Source: UBA7330 sp965243485
Lineage (GTDB): Bacteria; Bacteroidota; Bacteroidia; Cytophagales; Cyclobacteriaceae
Assembly (NCBI GenBank): GCA_965243485.1
Contig: CBDEVP010000001.1
Span: 1,922,001-1,986,000 of the forward strand
DNA length: 64,000 bases
Direction of reading: 5' to 3'
Position 1 is the first letter of the stretch. Each line of letters starts with the position of its first letter. Shown piece by piece: positions 46,368-54,263 of the stretch. The notes beneath the pieces are model-generated. The model worked only from the letters and a program-made list of their open reading frames with translations, was not told the origin of the DNA and did no database searches. A program made the translations under genes and the position numbers.

Positions 46368-47361
46368 TGAATGCATTTTTATAGAAGTTAAATGCCTCCT
46401 GCAGCGTAGCAGGCGGATCTCCAATCATTTGAAGGACTGTCTTGCTTTGCCATTCCCTGCTGGTCTCATTCAGATATTCCAAAGGAGATTTCCCATGGAC
46501 CCGTGCAAGCATGCATCCGAGGAGGTGATACACGCACCTTTGCTCAAATCCATTCTCATTATATGAAAATTCACTCCGATAATTGTTCCAGACAAGCAAA
46601 GCCAGGTCAATGAACCTTTGATTTTGTAAATGATTGGCTTTACTCAACAAATGAGTCAGTGAGAATCCAACATCAAAAGCCGGATCCCCAAAGTGCATCA
46701 CCTCATGATCCAACAGGATGAGCCCTTGTTCTTTTACAAGTACATTCTTCGGGCTGTAATCTCCATGCACGATGGTGATTTGATGATCAAGCGTTGCCTG
46801 GATCAGATGTTCATAAAAGTGAAAAGATTCAGGGATCTGTTTTCCGGTAAATTCGTAGTATGGCTCCAGCCTCAGAGTGATGAAAAAATCCCTGTTGGAA
46901 AAAGTATCTTTGTTTTCCGGATGGACACGGCCTTTTTCATGGATTGTGCCAAGCATCCTCCCAAAGGATTCCATCAAGGTGTCATCAATTTCTTCATTGA
47001 GCAACATGGATTTCAGATTTCTCACAGGTGGAGCAATTCCTTCCATGATCAACAGATGATTTGATTCGTCGAGTAAAATGGGAGCCGGAACAGACCCGGA
47101 AGGTAGATTTCGATTCAGCCAATCAAGGCCAAGGTATTCGACCTTTATTCTGGAGGTATCGCTATACCAGTCCGATGCTGTTTTCAGTCTGGCCAGTGAC
47201 TGTTTAGCAACAATTGGAGGATCTGTTTCGGCATAAATTGCTTCAGCAGACACACCACCTCCTAGTACCCTGAGCTTTAAGTGGCTTTTAACAGAAATTC
47301 CTTTTTTCATCAGGTATCTGCTGAGTTCAGTCTTATTTGTGATATCCAATTTAGCTGACAA
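46354..47361 (-). CDS. APH-fold small-molecule kinase
   Basis: A 335-residue aminoglycoside-phosphotransferase-type kinase. A Gly-rich loop near residue 33 (RVLGGGVSAE), the ATP-binding lysine region (PIVAKQSL), the catalytic Brenner motif TIVHGDYSPKNVLV and the metal-binding LLDHEVMHFGDPAFDVGF are visible. Members of this family phosphorylate choline, 5-methylthioribose, homoserine, sugars or drugs. The pattern here recalls methylthioribose-type kinases but I cannot name the substrate. TTG at 47361 or ATG at 47310 may be the start. Its 3' end overlaps the enolase-like gene by 14 bases, so product and next enzyme may act in sequence. Confidence 0.8.
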   Translation of the reverse strand: MSAKLDITNKTELSRYLMKKGISVKSHLKLRVLGGGVSAEAIYAETDPPIVAKQSLARLKTASDWYSDTSRIKVEYLGLDWLNRNLPSGSVPAPILLDESNHLLIMEGIAPPVRNLKSMLLNEEIDDTLMESFGRMLGTIHEKGRVHPENKDTFSNRDFFITLRLEPYYEFTGKQIPESFHFYEHLIQATLDHQITIVHGDYSPKNVLVKEQGLILLDHEVMHFGDPAFDVGFSLTHLLSKANHLQNQRFIDLALLVWNNYRSEFSYNENGFEQRCVYHLLGCMLARVHGKSPLEYLNETSREWQSKTVLQMIGDPPATLQEAFNFYKNAFNDKN

Positions 47362-47477
47362 AAGGCTGTGACTTTAAGTCGTTGTATGAAATGATTTAAA
47401 CTGTATGATCGTTACTTGTTCAAGTTTATTGCAAATATTGGGTACGCACTGGATAAAAGGAATATTATTGCAAGGCT

Positions 47478-47861
47478 ATGGAATACGAGGAAAGAATTCT
47501 TCACGAAAAGTCAATCATCATTTTAAAGGTCAGAGGCGAATTTGCGTTCATTGAAATTGTAAAGCTGGCCATTAAATACAGGAAAAAGGCTCTTCAACTT
47601 AATTATCGGCTGATTTTTGATCTTAAAAATACCAAAAGTGATGTTTCGGTCACCGAAGTTCAGAGTTATTTTGATGACCATATTTACCCGGAGGACAAGA
47701 AGTTGCTTGATGTGCCGGTTGGTTATGTATGCAGCGAACATGATTTTGTTTTCTTTAAGCTGATGCAGCAGATCTGGGACAATAAGGGTGTTTTTATCAT
47801 GATCTTCAAAGACCTGGAATCGGGACTGCATTGGTTTGAAAATCATGATCTTCCGAAATGA
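47478..47861 (+). CDS. Conserved-looking hypothetical small protein (possibly STAS/SpoIIAA-like)
   Basis: A 127-residue soluble protein with no signal or membrane segment. Alternating beta and helix segments (SIIILKVRGEFAFIEIVKLA, KKALQLNYRLIFDLKNTK, DVPVGYVCSEHDFVFFKLMQ, GVFIMIFKDLESGLHWFEN) recall the beta-alpha layout of STAS/SpoIIAA folds. I do not recognise a definite family. ATG at 47478 is 116 bases from the divergent kinase gene; the next gene on the right is convergent. Confidence 0.65.
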   Translation: MEYEERILHEKSIIILKVRGEFAFIEIVKLAIKYRKKALQLNYRLIFDLKNTKSDVSVTEVQSYFDDHIYPEDKKLLDVPVGYVCSEHDFVFFKLMQQIWDNKGVFIMIFKDLESGLHWFENHDLPK

Positions 47862-47898
47862 GTTTATCAAAATAGTCTGGGTTAAAGTCTCTGAAATA

Positions 47899-48921
47899 CT
47901 ATACGCTGCCAGCCAGATTTTTAATTTTTTCCCACACTTTCCTGTTCACTGGCATACCATCCTCGAGATTCCTTGCTCTGGTTTCCATGCTTCTCTCACC
48001 TGGATAATAAACCCTCTCCCCGGGATGCATGGGTTCCACATCATGGGTGTAATTGATGATTTCCTCAAGTAGTTTTTGCTGCAGATCCCTGTCATTGAAA
48101 ACAGCCGGATCGATGCACAGGAAAACCTGAGAGATGCCGGTCTCAAATTCTTTTTGGCTGATTTTGTAAGTAGAATCGCCTGCTGACAGGATGGTTGCCA
48201 GCATATCCAGGATGACGGACAATGCCGATCCTTTCCAGTACCCGATCGGGAGACCTCTCTCAATTTTTGTGATTTTTTCCGGGTCATCGGACAGTTCATG
48301 ATCTTCATCCCATCCTGCCTTAAAAGGCATCTTTTTTCCCTGCAGCTTGTAATCATTGATCTTTCCAAAAGCAAACTGCGAGAGCGCCATGTCCAGGATC
48401 ACATGACCTTCTTTTCTGGGTATGCCGATCAGAAATGGATTATTACCGGTGCGGCTATATTTTCCTCCCCAGGGTGGCATATTGGGCTGGGTATTGGTAA
48501 AAATAATGGAGATGCATCCGGCATCAGCAGCCTGTCTGGCATAAGTGCCACCGCGCATCCAGTGATTGGTATTTTTTAGGGCCGCTAACCCCATGCCATG
48601 GCTTTTGGCCAGCTCCACAGCCCTGTCTGTACATTTTGTCGCGTTGATGATGCCCGGACCAAAATGGCCATCCCATCGTTCGATACTTCCAAAGGCACTG
48701 GTTAATTCTGCTTCCGCATTTACAGTGACAGAACCATTTTTAACATAATCAATAAACAATGGAACACGATTTATCCCGTGAGAATTGACACCGAAAAGCG
48801 TGCTTTCTGTGTAGGTGGAAGCCAATAACTCAGCTTTTTCTTTAGTAAAATTGTATTTAAGAAATAGCTGGAAAAGGATTTCTATCATTTCCTTTGGGAA
48901 GACGCGTATGGTGTTTTCCAT
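47899..48921 (-). CDS. Ldh-family NAD(P)H-dependent oxidoreductase (YiaK-like)
   Basis: A 340-residue member of the malate/L-lactate/ureidoglycolate dehydrogenase family (not the classical LDH fold). STLFGVNSHGINRVPLFIDY near the N terminus, NTNHWMRGGTYARQAADAG, IIFTNTQPNMPPWGG and GLPIGYWKGSALSVILDMLA are diagnostic. They are closest in pattern to YiaK, the 2,3-diketo-L-gulonate reductase. The substrate is probably a 2-keto acid but is unproven. It is transcribed alone and is convergent with the 47478-47861 gene. Confidence 0.87.
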   Translation of the reverse strand: MENTIRVFPKEMIEILFQLFLKYNFTKEKAELLASTYTESTLFGVNSHGINRVPLFIDYVKNGSVTVNAEAELTSAFGSIERWDGHFGPGIINATKCTDRAVELAKSHGMGLAALKNTNHWMRGGTYARQAADAGCISIIFTNTQPNMPPWGGKYSRTGNNPFLIGIPRKEGHVILDMALSQFAFGKINDYKLQGKKMPFKAGWDEDHELSDDPEKITKIERGLPIGYWKGSALSVILDMLATILSAGDSTYKISQKEFETGISQVFLCIDPAVFNDRDLQQKLLEEIINYTHDVEPMHPGERVYYPGERSMETRARNLEDGMPVNRKVWEKIKNLAGSV

Positions 48922-49007
48922 TTGGATGGTTTTGATTAAGCAATTGGCCCCATGACCTGATTAAATTCCTAAACTACCCAAATAGCATTCAGGATGCAAC
49001 CCGATGA

Positions 49008-49715
49008 CTACTCAACATCCTTTACGCAGCGAAATCCAACCGGATAGGCAGCAATTTTTTCCGGAAGTACATAGTATCGGTGGGAGCATCTGATAAAGGA
49101 ATGGTTGTTGAAATTAGAGCCACCTCTCATCACTTTATATTTTTCGCCGTATTGTTCCATCGGTACATCGTTGCCGGGGTAAGGCTGATACCAGTCTGAG
49201 GTCCATTCCCACACGCTGCCAGCCATGTCGTAGCAGCCGTAGGGGCTTTCCGGTTGGGCAATGGAACCTCCCCGGGTATAATTTTTATCCCAGACAACAA
49301 AGGTATTGTCATAAGTATCTCCCCACGGGAAGATCCTTCCGTCGGTTCCGCGAGCCGCCTTTTCCCATTCTTTTTCAGTAGGCAGTCTTTTCCCTGCCCA
49401 TTTGGCATAGGCATCAGCCTGGCTCCAGGTCACGATAGCTGCACGTTCTTCCCGGCCTTCCGGAAACTTAAAGTTGGGATCAAACTTTGCGAACTCGGCA
49501 TTGGATACTTCGTATTTATCAATGAAATATGGCCCGGTCGAAGCTATCTGTTTGGGCCTTTCGTCCGGGTCACCATATTCGCTACCCATGATGAATTCTC
49601 CTGCCGGCACGTAAACCATTCCATCGGGCGGAACGGGGCTTTCCTGTGCGGTGAGGACTGTTACTGCCAGGCAAAAGGATAATAAGGCTAAGATTTTCAT
49701 AAGTGATTTTACCAT
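49008..49715 (-). CDS. Secreted SUMF1/formylglycine-generating-enzyme-like protein
   Basis: A 235-residue exported protein (signal LMKILALLSFCLAVTVLTAQ, start possibly at Met6) whose mature part is an FGE-sulfatase domain: MVYVPAGEFIMGS, VSNAEFAKF, TWSQADAYAKWAGKRLPTEK, EWEKAARGTDGRIFPWGD, AGSVWEWTSDW, RGGSNFNNH and GFRC. Many proteins with this fold are not true formylglycine enzymes; Cys residues at RCSHR and GFRC are noted but not enough to claim activity. No sulfatase gene is in the window. It overlaps the next upstream gene (49709-50935) by 7 bases. Confidence 0.85.
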   Translation of the reverse strand: MVKSLMKILALLSFCLAVTVLTAQESPVPPDGMVYVPAGEFIMGSEYGDPDERPKQIASTGPYFIDKYEVSNAEFAKFDPNFKFPEGREERAAIVTWSQADAYAKWAGKRLPTEKEWEKAARGTDGRIFPWGDTYDNTFVVWDKNYTRGGSIAQPESPYGCYDMAGSVWEWTSDWYQPYPGNDVPMEQYGEKYKVMRGGSNFNNHSFIRCSHRYYVLPEKIAAYPVGFRCVKDVE

Positions 49716-50935
49716 TTGGGATCAATAATGTTGTAATACCTGCCAAACCAGTAGTTTCTGATCATGGCACCTGCTGAGCGTTCATATTCCGAGCGCACGG
49801 TTTTAAAAGTTCCATCTGCCTGGGGGATCTCAAAATCTCTTTCCTGCCGATCAAATCCCCACATGTCTTTGACCACCTGTGTCCGATCTTGATTAAATAC
49901 CTGCTCGCCAGTCAGCACCTGGTATACCATGATAAACCAGATGCTGCTTTCCCAGCTAAGATCCATCTCTTTCCAGTCATACCAGTGTCGGTTTAAACTC
50001 ATTTTATATTTGATCATCAGGTCGTTATCCGTCTCAAGTCTCATGAGCATGTACAAGGAGCGGGCGGCATGATAGTCATCCCCCACATTGCGCCATTCGG
50101 GTGGGAAAAGGATCTTGGCGGTGATGGCATGATCATCGTAATGGTACCGGTCGATAAGCATGCGATAAGCAGCATTGTAGCGTTCCTTTCCGGTGATATG
50201 ATAGGTGACCTTCAGAGCGGCTAACATCTCCAGGGAGTTGAGGTTTTGGTGAGGGAGGTCCGGACAGAAATTCCCCCAGAGTGTCATCTTACCATCCAGG
50301 TCGGTAAGTTTAAAATTATCATCAATCACGCGACCTATGAATCGGTCCAGAAAACCAGCGACTCTTTCCTTGTGCTTATCATCCGCACAGAGTTCCCAAT
50401 AAGTACCCAGTCCATAGAAGAGGGAGGTGAATTTATCAGCGCTCAGGTCACCCAGCCACCGGTACCCTGGCATCGAGGTGGACTGATGCCATTCATGGTA
50501 CCAGAATACTTCTTCATGCCAGAGCGGCTGATCACTTTGATTGAAACTGCGTGCGACAAGTCCTGGTACTCCGGTTACCTTTTCCATTTTTTCAATGGCT
50601 TCATAGATCTGATTCGCTATTTCCCTGTCTTTAGGGTCTTTTGTGATAGCATACTTATGTGAGTAGGCAGCCAGCATCTCTGTGGTCACATCCAGGCAGT
50701 CGGCTTGAGGACCGATGATGGGCCTGTCCAGCCCTGCCGGAGGAAAAATGACATATTGCATGAAGGCCCCTTCATTCCAGTGGTTACCCATCATGAGCTG
50801 ATTAAACTTCTCCACTTTGATGTGTAGCGGATCTGATTTCTTAGGGAAGTCATTGACTTTCTGTGCAAGAACTTGATTTTGGATTGATAGTGTCGAAATG
50901 AGGAGGAATGAGGAGATTCGTAAAAATTGAAGCAT
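49709..50935 (-). CDS. Secreted alpha-helical (six-hairpin/toroid-like) protein, possible polysaccharide-active enzyme
   Basis: A 408-residue protein with signal peptide (FLLISTLSIQNQVLAQ). The rest is rich in helices with aromatic and acidic residues (ADCLDVTTEMLAAYSHKYA, EEVFWYHEWHQSTSMPGYRW, LEMLAALKVTYHITGKERYN, WYDWKEMDLSWESSIWFIM), the pattern of alpha/alpha-toroid glycosidases and lyases. No family signature is recognised. It is the first gene of a pair with the SUMF1-like protein, overlapping by 7 bases. Confidence 0.68.
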   Translation of the reverse strand: MLQFLRISSFLLISTLSIQNQVLAQKVNDFPKKSDPLHIKVEKFNQLMMGNHWNEGAFMQYVIFPPAGLDRPIIGPQADCLDVTTEMLAAYSHKYAITKDPKDREIANQIYEAIEKMEKVTGVPGLVARSFNQSDQPLWHEEVFWYHEWHQSTSMPGYRWLGDLSADKFTSLFYGLGTYWELCADDKHKERVAGFLDRFIGRVIDDNFKLTDLDGKMTLWGNFCPDLPHQNLNSLEMLAALKVTYHITGKERYNAAYRMLIDRYHYDDHAITAKILFPPEWRNVGDDYHAARSLYMLMRLETDNDLMIKYKMSLNRHWYDWKEMDLSWESSIWFIMVYQVLTGEQVFNQDRTQVVKDMWGFDRQERDFEIPQADGTFKTVRSEYERSAGAMIRNYWFGRYYNIIDPKW

Positions 50936-51027
50936 GATGATATGAGGTACTGCCTTTTATTACTCTAAATAAGGTCAAAGAGGCCACCATCAAGCTTCAT
51001 TTTCAAGTGGGGTGATCAAGGAATTTA

Positions 51028-51057
51028 AGTCGGTGTAAGTCCATGACAACACCGACT
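51028..51057 (-). terminator. Inverted repeat after the ExbB-like gene, possible terminator
   Basis: AGTCGGTGT and ACACCGACT form a perfect 9-bp stem with a 12-base loop, 10 bases after the stop of the ExbB-like gene. A T-run is weak (TTAAATT), so termination is uncertain. Confidence 0.45.
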
Positions 51058-51066
51058 AAAGTAATT

Positions 51067-51441
51067 TTATTTCAGCTTCCAGCTCAACCCAAACCAGATC
51101 AGGTATGAAATGATATAGATCATAAATCCGTATAGGGTTGTGATCATTGAGACTTTCAGCCCACCGTAGACCATTGCTGGCGCGATATCACCGGCTGCTT
51201 CAATGGCTTTGAAGGCATCAAAAAGTCCAATCAACTGGCCAAGGATTCCAACAACCAGGCCGAAAAGTCCAATGGATTTGACGTAGGCAATTTTTGCCCT
51301 TCCTTCAGCAGAACCGATTTCACCTTTTAATACCGGAATACCATTGATTACAGCCAAAACAATCATAGCAACGAAAATAAGTGTCAGGATTCCCATAAAT
51401 AATGGTCCGCCCATGTAGAAGATTTCAAACATTTTATTCAT
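51067..51441 (-). CDS. Small MotA/TolQ/ExbB-type membrane protein
   Basis: A 124-residue inner-membrane protein with three hydrophobic segments (about 9-32, 52-75 and 93-118). The conserved core of the ExbB/TolQ proton channel is seen: GLFGLVVGILGQLIGLFDAF and VYGGLKVSMITTLYGFMIYI. It is shorter than ExbB (over 200), with no cytoplasmic domain, and no exbD partner is adjacent. The LytTR regulator gene starts 137 bases away on the opposite strand, a pairing that may reflect shared control. Confidence 0.78.
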   Translation of the reverse strand: MNKMFEIFYMGGPLFMGILTLIFVAMIVLAVINGIPVLKGEIGSAEGRAKIAYVKSIGLFGLVVGILGQLIGLFDAFKAIEAAGDIAPAMVYGGLKVSMITTLYGFMIYIISYLIWFGLSWKLK

Positions 51442-51578
51442 TCTTTAAATTAAAAAATCATTTGATCAAAGATCCAGACGCCGAGTATTCCGAACAATGT
51501 TGAATCAGGTGCTAACGCTGCATTTCATCGACTTTTCTCTTCCGATAAGATAAAAAATCCCATTTTTATTGTCTCAAG

Positions 51579-52334
51579 ATGAAGAAAACCATTCTAAAGC
51601 ACGTCTTGTTGTGGTGCCTCACAGCCTTGATCCTGATCCTGTACTATGGCCGGGAAAACACAGATTATGTAGAGGCTTTTTACTTCGTCACGATGCTGAT
51701 GCCGGTGGCTGTTGGTACGGCCTATTTTTTTAATTACTACCTGGTCCCGAATTACCTGCTAACCAGGAGGTACTGGGTCTTTGCGCTCTATATGTTTTAC
51801 ATGTTCGTCTTCACCCTCTATCTGGAAATGTTGGTTCTGGTCTTCTCCTTTATTTTTCTCTACAATTTTCAATATGGTGAAATGAACCCATTGACGGTGG
51901 ATACGATTTCTGTGGCCACCACTATCTATCTGATCGTTTTTGCTTTTGCTTTTTTCCGAATGATCGAATCTTTACGGAAATCTGATGCGGAAAAAAGGGC
52001 ATTAAATGAAAGGATCAAAAAGGATCAGCAGAAAGTTCTGACGGTGATATCTGACCGTCAGCAGGTTCCGATATTGCTTGATCAGATCAGATACATTGAA
52101 AGTCTTGCAGATTATGTCAGGATTGATCATGAAAATGGGAAAACCATCACCAAAGAAAAGATCAGTACGCTGGAGGAAAGATTACCTTCAGGTTTTATCC
52201 GGGTCCACAGGTCATTTATCGTCAGCAGGAAATGGGTGACCGCCTTCAATAGCGAGCAGGTGCTTTTAGGTGAAGATGCTATTCCGGTCAGCAGGACCTA
52301 TAAAAAGGAGGCAATGGCCGCGTTTGATAGATAG
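51579..52334 (+). CDS. Membrane-anchored LytTR transcription regulator
   Basis: A 251-residue protein with four hydrophobic segments (about residues 5-22, 34-52, 64-92 and 108-128). A short helix rich in charged residues follows (RKSDAEKRALNERIKKDQQK), then a LytTR DNA-binding domain (LLDQIRYIESLADYVRIDHE, TLEERLPSGFIRVHRSFIVS, then GEDAIPVSRTYKK). LytTR domains usually sit behind a response-regulator receiver. Here there is no receiver and no histidine-kinase catalytic domain, so the membrane part probably senses the signal itself. Likely a one-component regulator of nearby genes such as the divergent ExbB-like gene. Confidence 0.87.
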   Translation: MKKTILKHVLLWCLTALILILYYGRENTDYVEAFYFVTMLMPVAVGTAYFFNYYLVPNYLLTRRYWVFALYMFYMFVFTLYLEMLVLVFSFIFLYNFQYGEMNPLTVDTISVATTIYLIVFAFAFFRMIESLRKSDAEKRALNERIKKDQQKVLTVISDRQQVPILLDQIRYIESLADYVRIDHENGKTITKEKISTLEERLPSGFIRVHRSFIVSRKWVTAFNSEQVLLGEDAIPVSRTYKKEAMAAFDR

Positions 52335-52340
52335 GCACTA

Positions 52341-52640
52341 TTAGTTTGCAAGTGATAGCTCATCAGGGTCCTGTCTATTGTCCCAAACAGTGAGAATTAA
52401 TATTGAGTCATTTTTCAATTCATAGAACAAAGAATAATCACGAACTAACTTATGCCTCACGTCAGGGTCATCTGTGGGTACTCCTATATATGGGTGTTCA
52501 GAGATTAATTTTTCAGCGTCCTTAAACAAAGAGTTAAGCTTAATACTGTAAGCCTTAGACTTGTTTCTTTCGATCCAGTATTTAAGAATTTGACGCCGCT
52601 TTCTTCTTGCTAAAGGGGACCAAACTACTCTTTTAGCCAC
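52341..52640 (-). CDS. RelE/ParE-family toxin
   Basis: A 99-residue basic protein of RelE/ParE type, which poison translation or gyrase when free. WSPLARRKRRQILKYWIERN, PYIGVPTDDPDVRHKLVRDY and a C-terminal ILTVWDNRQDPDEL match the ParE-like beta-sheet pattern. It lies behind the antitoxin gene with a 16-base overlap, the normal order for a type II system. Next to the repeat island at 52982. Confidence 0.82.
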   Translation of the reverse strand: MAKRVVWSPLARRKRRQILKYWIERNKSKAYSIKLNSLFKDAEKLISEHPYIGVPTDDPDVRHKLVRDYSLFYELKNDSILILTVWDNRQDPDELSLAN

Positions 52641-52858
52641 TCATCAATTTCTTTATCGACCTCTTCAGAAGGTATACCTTCTCCTTTGGCAATTTCTTTT
52701 CTGGCTTTGTCAATTTCCCTTCTCTGTTGTTTGGATAGTTGGTATTTAGATTCCTCAAGATTAATATCCAGCAATCTGTATATTTCCTCAATCACTTTAG
52801 GATCCTGAATATTCTTGATTTTTTCAATCAGGTTGTTGCGTTCCTTAGACTTTATCAT
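52625..52858 (-). CDS. Putative antitoxin of the RelE/ParE pair
   Basis: A 77-residue acidic protein with a predicted helical middle (DPKVIEEIYRLLDINLEES) and a tail, DKEIDEWLKE, of the type that wraps the toxin. No clear DNA-binding fold is visible, though SKQQRREIDKARKEIAKGEG is typical of these small antitoxins. Start ATG at 52858, overlapping the toxin gene by 16 bases. Assignment rests on size, order and overlap. Confidence 0.75.
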   Translation of the reverse strand: MIKSKERNNLIEKIKNIQDPKVIEEIYRLLDINLEESKYQLSKQQRREIDKARKEIAKGEGIPSEEVDKEIDEWLKE

Positions 52859-52981
52859 ATTTAAATATACACATTGCTAAATGATTATAGCAAAACCTAC
52901 TTATCCATATTTAGCTTTTTCAGGTAAGGTTATTACCATTAAAATATTGTATCTAAGTACAAAGGAGGAACAAAAACAGTG

Positions 52982-53130
52982 CGCCCCGCCGGGGCTCCTG
53001 TTGTAAATCGAGAATTAATTCATGAAGATACAATTACATTCCCCAAAATAGCGATGCAGAAGTCCTGTAGGGACGCCCTGACTGTAGATAATAAATATAT
53101 CGAACAGATTAGCTCCGTAGGAGCGGCCTG
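52982..53130. repeat. REP-like repeat unit, copy A
   Basis: A 149-base unit that recurs at 53312-53460 with two base differences. It contains three hairpins: GCCCC-GCC-GGGGC, GTCC-TGTAG-GGAC and GCTCC-GTA-GGAGC. Each ends in a CCTG tag (TCCTG, GCCCTG, GGCCTG). It lies 123 bases upstream of the antitoxin gene start. Confidence 0.92.
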
Positions 53131-53311
53131 AATGTTTTTTCAAACAGCAAGCAATATTTCAATTGATGAATCAGGTGTTATCAGGGAGAAGCCAAAAAAG
53201 ATTGGGTCTCGGCGGATTTTTTGTGAGCAATGCTTTTTGCTGGTGCGCAGAAGATTGGACAGGTCGCCCCGCTGGGGCTTAATCTATGTTAATCAATTTT
53301 CTACAGACATC

Positions 53312-53460
53312 CGCCCCGCCGGGGCTCCTGTTGTAAATCGAGAATTAATTCATGAAGATACAATTACATTCCCCAAAATAGCGATGCAGAAGTCCTGTAG
53401 GGACGCCCTGCCTGTAGATAATAAATATATCGAAAAGATTAGCTCCGTAGGAGCGGCCTG
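53312..53460. repeat. REP-like repeat unit, copy B, next to the Y1 transposase
   Basis: 147 of 149 bases match copy A. It ends 9 bases before the transposase stop codon. An extra hairpin lies upstream at 53261-53279 (CAGGTCGCCCCGCTGGGGC) in inverted orientation, giving a bidirectional arrangement. Confidence 0.92.
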
Positions 53461-53469
53461 TATCTTTCT

Positions 53470-53931
53470 TTATTCAATCCAGTCAAACAGGTATTTTTCA
53501 TCATATTCGATCTCAAATTCTTTCAGTACGCCAGTGTATTCCTCCTTAAAGGTCTGTTTTCGATGATGCTCTTCCTGATTAGAAATGTATGATGCCACCT
53601 TACTAATCTGGCTTTTTGAATAAGAAAAAGCGCCAAAGCCTTCCTGCCAGTGAAATTTGCCACGCATCCAGTTTTTCTCATTGATGAAGCCGGAGGAGCC
53701 TGCTTTTACATCCCTGGTCAGATCAGATATTGAAATGGATGGTTTCATTCCAACTAAAAGATGTGTATGATCCGGCATGCAAAATATGGACAAAAGCTTT
53801 TGATCCCGATTGGTCACAATGCCGGTGATATATTTATGTAGTTCTTCCCGGTGATTTTTCGGAATCAGGTTTTGGCGACCCCGGACAGCAAAGACGATTT
53901 GAATGTAGATCTGGGAATAGGTATTGGCCAT
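53470..53931 (-). CDS. Y1 transposase of the IS200/IS605-like or RAYT group
   Basis: A 153-residue HUH single-strand endonuclease. The HUH motif is PDHTHLLVGM (two His around a hydrophobic residue) near residue 53, and the candidate catalytic Tyr lies in VASYISNQEEHH near residue 114. Flanking hairpin repeats with a common CCTG tag sit on both sides, the expected setting for REP-associated tyrosine transposases (RAYTs). The gene appears intact, so these repeats could still be mobilised. No tnpB is present. Confidence 0.86.
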   Translation of the reverse strand: MANTYSQIYIQIVFAVRGRQNLIPKNHREELHKYITGIVTNRDQKLLSIFCMPDHTHLLVGMKPSISISDLTRDVKAGSSGFINEKNWMRGKFHWQEGFGAFSYSKSQISKVASYISNQEEHHRKQTFKEEYTGVLKEFEIEYDEKYLFDWIE

Positions 53932-54009
53932 AGCAGTGATATTTAGTAGTTGGAGAAGATCAATTTTATTACCTAAAATAACAAATAGCGGGATTAAATT
54001 CTAATTTTT

Positions 54010-54210
54010 TGCCGGTGTGCAGAAGAATGGACAGGTCGCCCCTACAGGGCTCAATTCATTTTGAATTATATGTTCTACAACAGTTCGCCCCGCTGGGGCT
54101 CCTGGTGTAGCTGGATTTGTTTTACCTTAAGCAAAAGTCCCCAGCAACGACCTGTCTGCAGAAATATTGGCATACAATGGCATTTGAGTTCCGCGTAGGA
54201 GTGGCCATTT
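54010..54210. repeat. REP-like repeat unit, degenerate copy D
   Basis: Upstream of the transposase. It shares GCCGGTGTGCAGAAG and ACAGGTCGCCCC with the region before copy B, then carries GCCCC-GCT-GGGGC-TCCTG. The right part (54130-54210) has diverged, leaving weak GTAGGAGTGGCC. Together with copy B it encloses the transposase gene in direct orientation. Confidence 0.8.
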
Positions 54211-54263
54211 AGTAATACAAGACCAAATCATTTAAATTTATGAGACGTTAACCTGAAAATTAA

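Noticed and set aside
45096..47361. Enolase-like/kinase pair as part of a phosphonate biosynthesis cluster
   Set aside because: No PEP mutase or other phosphonate gene is present in the window.
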